Source of the DNA: an uncultured Methanobrevibacter sp.
Lineage (GTDB): Archaea; Methanobacteriota; Methanobacteria; Methanobacteriales; Methanobacteriaceae
Length of the DNA stretch: 13,317 bases
Direction of reading: 5' to 3'
Assembly (NCBI RefSeq): GCF_937898925.1
Contig: NZ_CALDKF010000005.1
Span: 1 to 13,317, forward strand
Both the position numbers and the translations under genes were made by a program. Positions within the stretch are counted from its first letter, which is position 1. Every line of letters begins with the position of its first letter. The notes under the pieces are model-generated. The model was not told the origin of the DNA and made no database searches. It saw nothing but the letters and a program-made list of their open reading frames with translations. Of the stretch, positions 1 through 6,558 are shown one piece after another.

Positions 1-1069
1 TACAGTAATTCGGCAAGTAATTCTTAGACTTATGGAAATCTAAAATCTTAGCAAAGCAATATGTGTACAAATTGAAATTTGCCTTACCGATAACCTTACC
101 ATTGCTGTCCTTAACAGACCAGTAAGTAGAAGGTGCCTTTTTAGATTCAATTCTTGAAATTGTCTTTTTAGCTAAATCCAAATACTGAGCTTTATATACA
201 GTAGATTTAAATGAATGTGCAGAAGAGTTTCTATTTGAAATTCCAGACACTAATAGAATATCTCCCTTCTTATTTGAATTAAGGTTGGATATCGCCTTTG
301 AAGCAAGATAGCTGAACTCAGATATCTTAAGAGTTTTGCTTCCTACTTTAACAGTGCTTGGCAATTTCTTGTTCTTTGCAACATAATTCTTTACATTTGT
401 AGCTGCATCCTCGATTTCCTTTATAGAGAAAGCGTTAGGATTCTTCAATACGGAAAGGGTTACAGAAAAACTTGAGGAAGCGTAAGCGCTTGACCCTCCA
501 TAGGAACAGACCATGGTGTATTTGCCTTCCTTTAAATTGATTTGAAGGTAAGTTGAACCTTTTGAATCTGTTGTCAATGTATAGGTTTTTCCGTTAACCT
601 TGTAACTGACTTTTTGACCAGACAAGACTTTGCCTTTATTGTCAGTTAAGGTAAGTGTATATGAGTTGCCTCTGTAAACGGTACTTGAACTTCCCTTGAG
701 AGTTGTTTTTGTTTTTGCAGTAGCCTGCAAAACATCACTGTCAGATTGGGAAGATGCACCTAAGAGGTTATTGCCACTCTTAATGCTTGAATCATATTCC
801 AAATCAGAATCTTCTACAGTATTATCAGTACTTAAAACTTCATTTTCTGAATTTACATTGCTTGAACCAGCATCTGATTCCACACTATTTAGATTGGAAT
901 CACTGACACTATTTTCATCAGCCTTAAGTGAGACACTAGAATCGGATAATTCATCTGAATCGGATACAGATGCAGAATCATCAATATCCATAGCAGAAAC
1001 TGATGAGATCAAACAAAATCCCATAATCAAAACTGCTAAAAGCAATGTGAGATTCTTACTTGAAATCAT
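1..1069 (-). CDS. Adhesin-like secreted protein with Ig-like and pseudomurein-binding repeat domains (5' part, cut by window edge)
   Basis: The reading frame is open from an ATG at 1069 to the left window edge, giving 356 residues of N-terminal sequence. A GAGGTGA ribosome binding site lies one base before the ATG. Residues 1-26 form a signal peptide ending SVSA. Residues 27-115 are a Ser/Asp/Asn-rich linker. About 118-208 looks like a bacterial Ig-like beta-sandwich domain. Residues 212-275 and about 285-356 resemble two pseudomurein-binding repeats (PMBR): the first has a KLPSTV-KVGSKTLKISEFSYLASKAI-type core, the second ends in NYLPNYC. PMBR proteins anchor to the pseudomurein wall of Methanobacteriales. 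The C-terminus, outside the window, decides whether this is an adhesin or a wall enzyme such as a transglutaminase-like endopeptidase. Domain calls are from pattern recognition; the secreted, wall-bound location is well supported. Confidence 0.85.
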   Translation of the reverse strand, partial: MISSKNLTLLLAVLIMGFCLISSVSAMDIDDSASVSDSDELSDSSVSLKADENSVSDSNLNSVESDAGSSNVNSENEVLSTDNTVEDSDLEYDSSIKSGNNLLGASSQSDSDVLQATAKTKTTLKGSSSTVYRGNSYTLTLTDNKGKVLSGQKVSYKVNGKTYTLTTDSKGSTYLQINLKEGKYTMVCSYGGSSAYASSSFSVTLSVLKNPNAFSIKEIEDAATNVKNYVAKNKKLPSTVKVGSKTLKISEFSYLASKAISNLNSNKKGDILLVSGISNRNSSAHSFKSTVYKAQYLDLAKKTISRIESKKAPSTYWSVKDSNGKVIGKANFNLYTYCFAKILDFHKSKNYLPNYC

Positions 1070-1805
1070 TTCACCTCACACTTTAGAGCAATCCTAAAAT
1101 TATATTTTTACAAGTATAATTTTCACATTGAATTTTTAAAAAATATAGTGGAAAAATATTTATTTTTCCCAAACTCAATGTTTATCATTTAACTTTTTCA
1201 AGTAAACAATAAAGACCACCCTAAACATTTCTTAACTTGACAATTTTGCTTTAAAAACAAAAAAATCAAATTAGATTAATATTTACTTTTAATCTTTTAT
1301 TATATAAATCTTACTAAAAAAAATCATTCAAAACAAGGATTTTACATAGCTTATAGTTCAAAATAAAAATATATTTCATTTTATTCTATTATTCAAATAT
1401 AGTAAACTATTTGATACCAATATAAAGAATAATCAATTACTTATAAGCTAAAATAAATGATTAAAATTAAAAAAATTAAAAAATACTTGATAAGTCTTTA
1501 AATAATGAATAAATACTTAAAATTACTTATTTTAATTAAATTTGAAATAATATTACTTAAATAAATGGAAAATAAAATAATCACCTTTATTTAACTTAAA
1601 AAAGAATTACAAACTATTAAACATATTTGATATAAAAGAAAATGATATTATGATTTTTAAAATAATATTAATATAAGTGTTAAATTAAAAAAATACTTCT
1701 TAAAAAGTAGATTTTAGACAAATAAGCAATTTTAATTAAGTAATATTCAAAAAAGAACTATTTAAGAACAGAATAGGAAAATAAAGAAAATTTTTAAAAA
1801 ATAGT
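1070..1805. other. Long AT-rich intergenic region without recognisable genes
   Basis: More than 700 bases composed almost entirely of A and T lie between the start of the adhesin-like gene and the terminator of the thermosome gene. I see no open reading frame with a ribosome binding site on either strand, no tRNA and no tandem repeat array. The part next to 1069 must hold the adhesin-like promoter: TATA-like stretches occur on the minus strand around 1097-1109, 1114-1123 and 1137-1147, and I cannot choose between them. A 20-base inverted repeat at 1150-1169 is listed separately. Confidence 0.6.
1150..1169. promoter_or_regulatory. Perfect 8-bp inverted repeat upstream of the adhesin-like gene
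   Basis: The arms GGAAAAAT (1150-1157) and ATTTTTCC (1162-1169) pair perfectly around a 4-base ATTT spacer. The site lies about 80 bases upstream of the adhesin-like ATG and directly upstream of a TATA-like stretch at about 1137-1147 on the minus strand. It could be an operator. In a region this AT-rich it may also be chance. Confidence 0.35.
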
Positions 1806-1832
1806 AAAAAAAGTTGAGATTTTACTCCCAAC
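1806..1832 (-). terminator. Intrinsic-type terminator of the thermosome gene
   Basis: Read on the minus strand, GTTGGG (1832-1827) pairs with CTCAAC (1818-1813), with one G-U pair and an 8-base loop, and is followed directly by seven T (1812-1806). A second hairpin lies closer to the stop codon at 1862-1878. Confidence 0.7.
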
Positions 1833-1861
1833 AACTAGAAAAAATTTTAGTCCAGGTTTTG

Positions 1862-1878
1862 CGTTGCCGAAGGCAACG
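1862..1878 (-). terminator. GC-rich hairpin just after the thermosome stop codon
   Basis: Seven perfect base pairs (CGTTGCC with GGCAACG) enclose a 3-base loop, starting 11 bases after the stop codon. This is the most GC-rich spot in the gap. It is followed on the minus strand by a run of six T at about 1845. It may protect the mRNA 3' end or act with the terminator at 1806-1832. Confidence 0.55.
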
Positions 1879-1889
1879 GAAAAAGTGGG

Positions 1890-3542
1890 CTACATCATAG
1901 GAGGCATTCCGCCCATTCCACCCATACCAGGTGCAGGAGGCATACCACTATGGTCTAAGTTTTCATCTGGGTCGACTTTTTGAAGTGCACCAGCTGCTGC
2001 AACCAAGTCGTCAATACGCAAGATCATTTCACAAGCTTCTTGAGCTGCTTGAATAGCTTGCTTCTTGACTCTTTGAGGTTCAACAACACCTGCTTCTTTC
2101 ATGTCTACAACTTTACCTTCAAATACATCCAATCCCATATTGATGTTATCTTCATGAGCTGCTCTGAGTTCAACTAATAAGTCAATGGTGTTTAAACCTG
2201 CATTTTCAGATAAGGTTCTTGGTACAATTTCCAAAGCGTCAGCAAATGCATTTACAGCAACTTGCTCTCTTCCGCTGATTGTGTTAGCATAAGCTTTCAA
2301 TTGTCTTGCAATTTCAATCTCAGGAGCCCCTCCACCGTATACGACTTTTCCGTCTTCAACAGTAGCTGCAACTACACCTAATGCATCTTCCATAGCTCTT
2401 TCAATTTCAGAGGAAACGTGTCTGGTACTTCCACGGATTAAAATGGAACTTGCTTTAGGGTCTTCACATTCTTCAATGAAGGTAATGATTTGGTCAAAGA
2501 CCTTTTCTTGGTGTATGTAACCTGCCTTACCTAATACGTCAGGAGTCAAGTCTTCAATATTGGTAATGAGTTCAGCGCCGGTTGCTTTCATGATTCTTTT
2601 TACGTCAGTGTTTTTAACTCTTTTGAAAGCCATAATTCCAGCTTTGGATAAGTGATGTTGTACTACATCATCAATACCTTTTTGACAGAACAATACATTA
2701 CATCCGGAATCAATGATCTTATCTGCAATTTCCTTAAGGGTTTCCTGTTCACTGTCAAGGAAAGCTTGCATTTGCAATGGATCAGTGAAGTCAACTTTAG
2801 CGTTTTCCAAATCTTTCAATTCTAAAGGATATTTCATTAAAGCGATTTTACAATCACGCATTTCTTCAGGCATAGCTTCATTAGCTCTGCCTTGGTCAAT
2901 GTAGATACCGTCAACAATTAAGGAGTCCTCTACACTTCCACCATTGATTCTGTGAATTTTGATGAGTGATTTGTCTAACTTTTCTCCTTCTTCAACTTTG
3001 AGTGCAGCTTGAACAAGCAAGTCTGCTAGTTCATCTTTAGCATAATCTGAACCTTTACCTGTCATTGCGGTTTTTGCAATACCGAATAAGGTGTCTGGGT
3101 CTCTTGCATCGGTAGAAATGCTGTACAAGATTTCCATTGCTTTTGCAACTGCTAATCTGTATCCAATGAGAATGGTTGGGATTGCAATTCCATCTTCATA
3201 TAATTCCATTGCTTTCTTAAGCAATTCGCCAGCAATGATTACAACTGTAGTGGTTCCGTCTCCAACTACATTCTCTTGTTTTCTTGCAATTTCAACAAGC
3301 ATTTTTGCTGCAGGGTGTGCAATATCCATTTCCTGTAAGATAGTTGCTCCATCGTTGGTTACAACCACATCACCCATTTTCTTATCCACTAACATTTTGT
3401 CCATTCCTTTTGGACCAAGAGTGGTTCTAACAATGCTTGCTAATAGTTGGCTTGCAAAAATATTCATTCTTAAAGCTTGATTTCCTTGAAATCTTTCAGT
3501 ATCATCACGTAAAATATACATAGGTTGATTAATTTGTGCCAT
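1890..3542 (-). CDS. thsA: Thermosome subunit (group II chaperonin)
   Basis: This 550-residue protein is a group II chaperonin subunit, part of the cytosolic double-ring ATP-dependent folding machine of archaea, homologous to eukaryotic CCT. The nucleotide-binding signatures are intact: TLGPKGMDKM from residue 41, NDGAT at 63-67 and GDGTT at 94-98. A GGGAPEIE motif lies in the C-terminal equatorial part. The tail is rich in Gly and Met (GMGGMGGMPPMM), as in many chaperonins whose tails project into the cavity. Length is normal for the family. I chose the ATG at 3542, which gives MAQINQP and has AAGGAG six bases upstream; an in-frame upstream start at 3566 would lie before that site. The gene is monocistronic, divergent from flavodoxin. 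The subunit letter is uncertain because the paralogue is not in view. Confidence 0.97.
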   Translation of the reverse strand: MAQINQPMYILRDDTERFQGNQALRMNIFASQLLASIVRTTLGPKGMDKMLVDKKMGDVVVTNDGATILQEMDIAHPAAKMLVEIARKQENVVGDGTTTVVIIAGELLKKAMELYEDGIAIPTILIGYRLAVAKAMEILYSISTDARDPDTLFGIAKTAMTGKGSDYAKDELADLLVQAALKVEEGEKLDKSLIKIHRINGGSVEDSLIVDGIYIDQGRANEAMPEEMRDCKIALMKYPLELKDLENAKVDFTDPLQMQAFLDSEQETLKEIADKIIDSGCNVLFCQKGIDDVVQHHLSKAGIMAFKRVKNTDVKRIMKATGAELITNIEDLTPDVLGKAGYIHQEKVFDQIITFIEECEDPKASSILIRGSTRHVSSEIERAMEDALGVVAATVEDGKVVYGGGAPEIEIARQLKAYANTISGREQVAVNAFADALEIVPRTLSENAGLNTIDLLVELRAAHEDNINMGLDVFEGKVVDMKEAGVVEPQRVKKQAIQAAQEACEMILRIDDLVAAAGALQKVDPDENLDHSGMPPAPGMGGMGGMPPMM

Positions 3543-3660
3543 AATAATCTCCTTAATTTTAATCAATGTTATTTTTAAATTAGATAATTTATTGTAATTA
3601 TAAGAATTAATTTTAAGAATTCATAATAAAAATTAAATATATTTAATTAATATTAAATTA
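3543..3660 (-). promoter_or_regulatory. Thermosome promoter region
   Basis: The minus strand upstream of the ribosome binding site is nearly pure A/T. The best TATA-like stretch is TTAAATATATTTAA at about 3638-3657, which would give a leader of roughly 70-90 bases. I see no clear heat-shock operator. The exact TATA box is uncertain because of base composition. Confidence 0.3.
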
Positions 3661-3675
3661 TCCATATAGTTATAG

Positions 3676-3698
3676 ATAGGTTTGCCTTACTATAAAAA
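3676..3698 (+). promoter_or_regulatory. Putative DtxR-like operator abutting a TATA box, upstream of flavodoxin
   Basis: ATAGG-TTTG-CCTTA (3676-3689) is an imperfect inverted repeat with AGG and CCT half-sites around four bases. It is followed at once by CTATAAAAA (TATA box about 3691-3698). The same order, AGG-N4-CCT-(N)-A-C-T-TATA, occurs upstream of the methyltransferase at 5282-5306. An alternative TATA box lies at 3706-3713 (TTTATAAT). Confidence 0.45.
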
Positions 3699-3822
3699 AG
3701 TTTTGTTTATAATATATAATTTAGAAATCTAAAAATAGAAAAATTGAAATCAAAACAGAAAATTTAACAATTGTTTTTATTAAATTATTAATTAATTGTT
3801 GAAAATTAAAATGGAGATTCAT

Positions 3823-4329
3823 ATGTCAAGTATTGTAATTTATTTTTCAAGAAGTGGTGAAAACTACTTTGGAGGAGAACTTAAAAACATTGAAAAAGGA
3901 AACACAGAAGTGATTGCAGAATACATTCAGGAATTGGATAATGCAGACTTATTCAAAGTTGAACCTACAGTCGAATATCCTGATGATTACATGAAATGCA
4001 TTGATGTTGCTAAAAAGGAACAGCAATCAGATGCAAGACCTGAAATAAAAGAAACATTAGATAATATTGATGCTTATGACACAATCTATATCGGTTTTCC
4101 AAACTGGTGGGGAACTATGCCAATGCCAATGTTTACCCAATTGGAACAATTGGACTTTACAGGAAAAACAGTTAAGCCTTTTGTAACCCATGAAGGTTCC
4201 GGTTTCGGATCATCAGAAAAAGACTTGAATAAATTGTGTGCAGGAGCTATAATCAAAAAAGGATTATCAATTCCTGGTGCAAGCGTATATGATGCAAAAG
4301 AAGCTGTGAAATCATGGATTAATGAATAA
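3823..4329 (+). CDS. Flavodoxin (Flavodoxin_4-like)
   Basis: This 168-residue cytosolic protein is a flavodoxin-fold FMN protein, an electron carrier that can replace ferredoxin when iron is scarce. Strand 1 and the phosphate-binding loop are IVIYFSRSGENY (residues 4-15). The second flavin-binding region is IGFPNWWGTMPMPMF (90-104), and FVTHEGSGFGSS (120-131) is the third loop, typical of the Flavodoxin_4 group. Length fits a single-domain flavodoxin. The ATG at 3823 was chosen because GGAG lies six bases upstream; the longer in-frame TTG at 3796 has no such site. It stands alone, convergent with the methyltransferase and divergent from the thermosome. The operator-like repeat at 3676 suggests metal-dependent control, which would suit iron-sparing. 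A NAD(P)H:quinone or nitroreductase-type activity cannot be excluded. Confidence 0.9.
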   Translation: MSSIVIYFSRSGENYFGGELKNIEKGNTEVIAEYIQELDNADLFKVEPTVEYPDDYMKCIDVAKKEQQSDARPEIKETLDNIDAYDTIYIGFPNWWGTMPMPMFTQLEQLDFTGKTVKPFVTHEGSGFGSSEKDLNKLCAGAIIKKGLSIPGASVYDAKEAVKSWINE

Positions 4330-4350
4330 ATTAATCATTTAGCCATTTAA

Positions 4351-4379
4351 TTTTTTTTATTATCTTCATTTTTATTTTT
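4351..4379 (+). terminator. T-rich terminator of flavodoxin
   Basis: A run of eight T (4351-4358), followed by further T-rich blocks to about 4379, begins 21 bases after the stop codon. Archaeal RNA polymerase terminates on such U-tracts without a strong hairpin. The gap to the convergent methyltransferase is only 127 bases. Confidence 0.6.
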
Positions 4380-4456
4380 AATTCTAACTTTTACTTATAC
4401 TCAATTTTTTAATTTTTAACTCTTTTTCAAATAAGGAATAAAATGCCATTTTGAAA

Positions 4457-5236
4457 TTATTTTTCCAAAACAGCAATATAGTCCATTCTGTTTCTAATAA
4501 ATGGAATCCAAGTGAATATTTTGGTGAATGGCTTGTATACATTCATTCCGTCAAACAGGTTCACATCCTTTATCCATTTGAAGTTGGAATTCAATTTTAA
4601 AAGCTCAAACCCATTCTGAACTCCCCAAATGAATTTTGCATCCATTTCCTCAACTGATTTCTCCTTAACATTCTTTACGGAGACCGGAGGCATTATTTCA
4701 GTGAATATAGTGCATGACTTGAAATTTTCATCAATTATATCCAGTATCCTTTTGTTGTCTTCTTCAGTAAGATACATTGACAATCCTTCAATGATGAACA
4801 GTACGTCACCATCTGCATCTATTTCACTTACCCATGAGGGATCCATTGCTGAATATGCCAATGTCTTTACCCTATTGCTATCTTTGATATAGTTCAATCT
4901 GAACTTAGCTGAATTTTCCAAATCAACATTATACCATTTGATTATTCCATTGTCCAATCGATTGTATCTGGTGTCCATTCCAGAAGCAATATTCACTATT
5001 GTGCATCTTGGATGTGAACGGATATACTTTGAAACCATATCATCCAAGACGATAGTTCTTGAAATAACTCCCCATTGCATTTGATAGTCCTTATCAGCTA
5101 TGGAAAAGTCATAATCGATTTCAGAAATGACATCTATTGCCTTAAAGTCAAAAAATTTGTGATTTTTCTGTTGGGAATGCTTTGCTTTAGTGTATAAAGT
5201 CAAAAGCATGGTTTTTTCTACACCTTCTAAATTCAT
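4457..5236 (-). CDS. SAM-dependent O-methyltransferase, LCM/TcmP-like family
   Basis: This 259-residue protein has the Rossmann methyltransferase layout of the leucine carboxyl methyltransferase (LCM, Ppm1/TcmP) family. Motif I is VNIASGMDTRYNRL (residues 81-94), with the family's G-x-D-T-R core at 86-90. The acidic end of strand 2 is NVDLE (103-107). The post-motif II segment is FIIEGLSMYLTEED (147-160), matching the family's EGLLxYL signature. The substrate is unknown: relatives methylate small carboxylates, polyketides or protein C-termini. The ATG at 5236 is supported by GAGG eight bases upstream and a TTTATATA box about 46 bases upstream. A DtxR-like inverted repeat abuts that TATA box, so metal-dependent control, and perhaps a role in metal uptake or metallophore chemistry, is a reasonable guess but only that. 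Confidence 0.85.
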   Translation of the reverse strand: MNLEGVEKTMLLTLYTKAKHSQQKNHKFFDFKAIDVISEIDYDFSIADKDYQMQWGVISRTIVLDDMVSKYIRSHPRCTIVNIASGMDTRYNRLDNGIIKWYNVDLENSAKFRLNYIKDSNRVKTLAYSAMDPSWVSEIDADGDVLFIIEGLSMYLTEEDNKRILDIIDENFKSCTIFTEIMPPVSVKNVKEKSVEEMDAKFIWGVQNGFELLKLNSNFKWIKDVNLFDGMNVYKPFTKIFTWIPFIRNRMDYIAVLEK

Positions 5237-5281
5237 GGTTTTAACCTCAAAAATTATATGTTTAAGTATTTAATTTTGTAG

Positions 5282-5306
5282 TATATAAAGTTTAGGTATG
5301 CCTAAA
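5282..5306 (-). promoter_or_regulatory. Methyltransferase promoter: TATA box with adjoining DtxR-like operator
   Basis: On the minus strand a perfect archaeal TATA box TTTATATA (5289-5282) follows, after one base, the inverted repeat TTTAGG-CATA-CCTAAA (5306-5291), whose six-base arms match exactly. The repeat covers the TFB recognition position, so a bound protein would block initiation. The half-sites resemble those of DtxR/IdeR-family iron regulators (TTAGG...CCTAA). Predicted transcription start is near 5260, giving a leader of about 25 bases. Confidence 0.6.
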
Positions 5307-5394
5307 TTATAATGTAGATATAAAAATATATTCTATGAAAAGACTATTGAAATAAATGAAAAAATTAAAATAAAAATAAGAATTGGTAAAAGAT

Positions 5395-5411
5395 AAAAAA
5401 TTTAAAAAAAA
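5395..5411 (-). terminator. T-tract terminator of the small secreted protein gene
   Basis: Read on the minus strand, eight T (5411-5404) begin four bases after the stop codon and are followed by six more T (5400-5395). No strong hairpin is visible. Confidence 0.5.
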
Positions 5412-5415
5412 TGAA

Positions 5416-5853
5416 TTAGAAAAGAGGATTCATGATAACCCTTTTCTCTTTTTTAGTCATTTTAGTGTATGTAATTTTAGACTTGTAAGGAGTGTAACCA
5501 CTTAACTTTGGAGTGGAAAGCAACATAAGCCCACTGATATTGCTTGGCTTAACTGTTCTTGTAATCACTTTTCCTTTTTTGTTTTTGTAGTAAACAGTCA
5601 TCTTTCTAAATACATAAGTGTGAGGTCTGAAGTCATCCCCTTTTTTCTTATCATGGTAAAAGATAGCTGCATATACCCCTTTAGCGTTTTGCGCATCTTT
5701 TGGCTGATAGAAAGTCAAGATCCTATCCTTACTGCCAACATCTTTATGTTTACCCATTTTAATGGTTGTTGTAGCAGCACAAGCAGGACCCATGGTGAAT
5801 CCCAAAACTGCAATAGCTAAAACGAGTAAAATAAGAATTGTTCTTTTATTCAT
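5416..5853 (-). CDS. Small basic secreted protein of unknown function
   Basis: The 145-residue product starts with a clear signal peptide (about residues 1-26: MNKR, a hydrophobic core, then GPACA-A). The mature part of roughly 119 residues is Lys-rich, with alternating hydrophobic and polar stretches suggesting a beta-rich domain (for example MTVYYKNKKGKVITRTVKPSN). I recognise no catalytic motif, and apart from the Cys in the signal peptide it has no cysteine. The ATG at 5853 has AGGAGA seven bases upstream. The gene lies 3' of the Asp-rich lipoprotein gene on the same strand, about 240 bases away, and that gap holds a structured element and T-tract, so the two are probably transcribed separately. 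It is likely released or held at the cell surface by charge. Confidence 0.8.
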   Translation of the reverse strand: MNKRTILILLVLAIAVLGFTMGPACAATTTIKMGKHKDVGSKDRILTFYQPKDAQNAKGVYAAIFYHDKKKGDDFRPHTYVFRKMTVYYKNKKGKVITRTVKPSNISGLMLLSTPKLSGYTPYKSKITYTKMTKKEKRVIMNPLF

Positions 5854-5891
5854 TATTTTCTCTCCTAAAACTTAGTTATAATAATATATAT

Positions 5892-5906
5892 TTTTGTAGT
5901 TTATAA
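5892..5906 (-). promoter_or_regulatory. TATA-box promoter element of the small secreted protein gene
   Basis: On the minus strand TTATAAACTACAAAA (5906-5892) matches 14 of 15 positions with TTATATACTACAAAA in the methyltransferase promoter (5288-5274). The TATA-like part is placed suitably for a start near 5880, shortly before the ribosome binding site at 5861-5866. Confidence 0.4.
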
Positions 5907-6010
5907 TATTTTTTAAAATGTTTTTTAATTACACATAAAAAAATAAGTTTAAGAATAAAAATAAAAAAATAGTAAAATTTCATTTGATAAACTTGACAAG
6001 CAATTTAAAG

Positions 6011-6093
6011 AAAAAAGAGTTCTAGACTTAAGTCATTATTCCAATTCCTGGAATATCGCTTGCCCGAATCTTGATTCGATTGGAAACTAGAGC
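6011..6093 (-). terminator. Branched-fold element with T-tract after the lipoprotein gene (terminator or small RNA)
   Basis: Outer arms 6019-6025 and 6087-6093 form a 7-bp helix with one G-U pair. They enclose two hairpins: 6037-6043 with 6049-6055 (7 bp) and 6065-6070 with 6073-6078 (palindrome CGAATC-TT-GATTCG). A competing 7-bp helix is possible between 6039-6045 and 6079-6085. On the minus strand the element starts three bases after the lipoprotein stop and is followed by six T (6016-6011), so it would work as a terminator or a stable 3' end. The 75-base span and 7-bp closing stem recall a tRNA, but D and T stems do not form. Confidence 0.5.
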
Positions 6094-6095
6094 AT

Positions 6096-6329
6096 TCAAT
6101 CGTTATCATCATCTTTATCGTCTTTATCATCTTTGTCGTCTTTATCGTCCTTATCGTTGTCATCCTTGTCATCATCATCCTGATCTACAGAATCACTTGA
6201 ATCATCGGAATCTCCAGATGCATCGTTAGCAGAATCATCATCGGATCCTCCAATGCATCCACTAACAGCAACTACAGCTAAAAGAACGATTGTTAATAAT
6301 ATCAAAGCAAATATATTTTGTTTTTTCAT
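6096..6329 (-). CDS. Extremely Asp-rich lipoprotein
   Basis: The 77-residue product has a lipoprotein signal peptide with lipobox AVSGC (Cys25), so it should be lipid-anchored on the outer face of the membrane. The mature part of about 53 residues is dominated by Asp, with Ser in the first half and a KDD repeat in the second half (about residues 52-75), giving a very acidic, probably disordered tail. At DNA level the repeat is a 9-base period at about 6111-6165. No folded domain is visible. The ATG at 6329 was chosen over an in-frame TTG at 6338, because the TTG would directly abut the AAAGGAG ribosome binding site at 6339-6345. Binding of Ca2+ or other cations, or spacing at the wall, are plausible roles. 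An acidic wall-facing polymer is also possible. Confidence 0.8.
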   Translation of the reverse strand: MKKQNIFALILLTIVLLAVVAVSGCIGGSDDDSANDASGDSDDSSDSVDQDDDDKDDNDKDDKDDKDDKDDKDDDND

Positions 6330-6350
6330 TAAAAACAACTCCTTTCTGTA

Positions 6351-6364
6351 AACATAGGTATGTT
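6351..6364. promoter_or_regulatory. Palindrome at the expected transcription start of the lipoprotein gene
   Basis: AACATA-GG-TATGTT has perfect 6-bp arms around two bases. It lies about 20 bases before the lipoprotein ATG. A TATA-like stretch on the minus strand at about 6373-6384 would place the transcription start within the palindrome. It contains TAGGTATG, also found in the operator at 5291-5306. It is a candidate operator. Confidence 0.35.
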
Positions 6365-6558
6365 GATTTTAATATTTATATTTTGATACTTTAAACTGTT
6401 AAATAGTGAAAAAACTGAATGAAATAATAGAATCATAATGAATAAAACTTGAATATTACAATAATAAACAATGATTTTTAAAAATAATCACAAAATTATT
6501 CAAGAATAGATTTTGAAAATTAATTAAAATAGTGGAAATGAAAAATAAAAAGTTTAAC

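Noticed and set aside
71..90. TTTGCCTTAC, identical to half of the flavodoxin operator
   Set aside because: It lies within coding sequence, lacks the AGG half-site and has no TATA box next to it.
696..1097. Plus-strand open frame of 133 residues, rich in Ser, Glu and Leu
   Set aside because: It lies antisense to the signal peptide and Ser/Asp linker of the adhesin-like gene; its composition is explained by that gene's repeated codons, and it has no ribosome binding site.
1070..1805. Replication origin in the AT-rich gap
   Set aside because: No cdc6/orc1 gene nearby and no repeated G-rich origin-box elements; AT-richness alone is normal for intergenic DNA in this genome.
3091..3480. Plus-strand open frame of 129 residues
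   Set aside because: Antisense to the conserved thermosome equatorial domain; a shadow frame.
6019..6093. tRNA gene on either strand
   Set aside because: Length, 7-bp closing stem and a TTCGATT loop look tRNA-like, but the T stem has only two of five pairs and no D arm or anticodon arm forms at the right positions. Kept only as a structured element.
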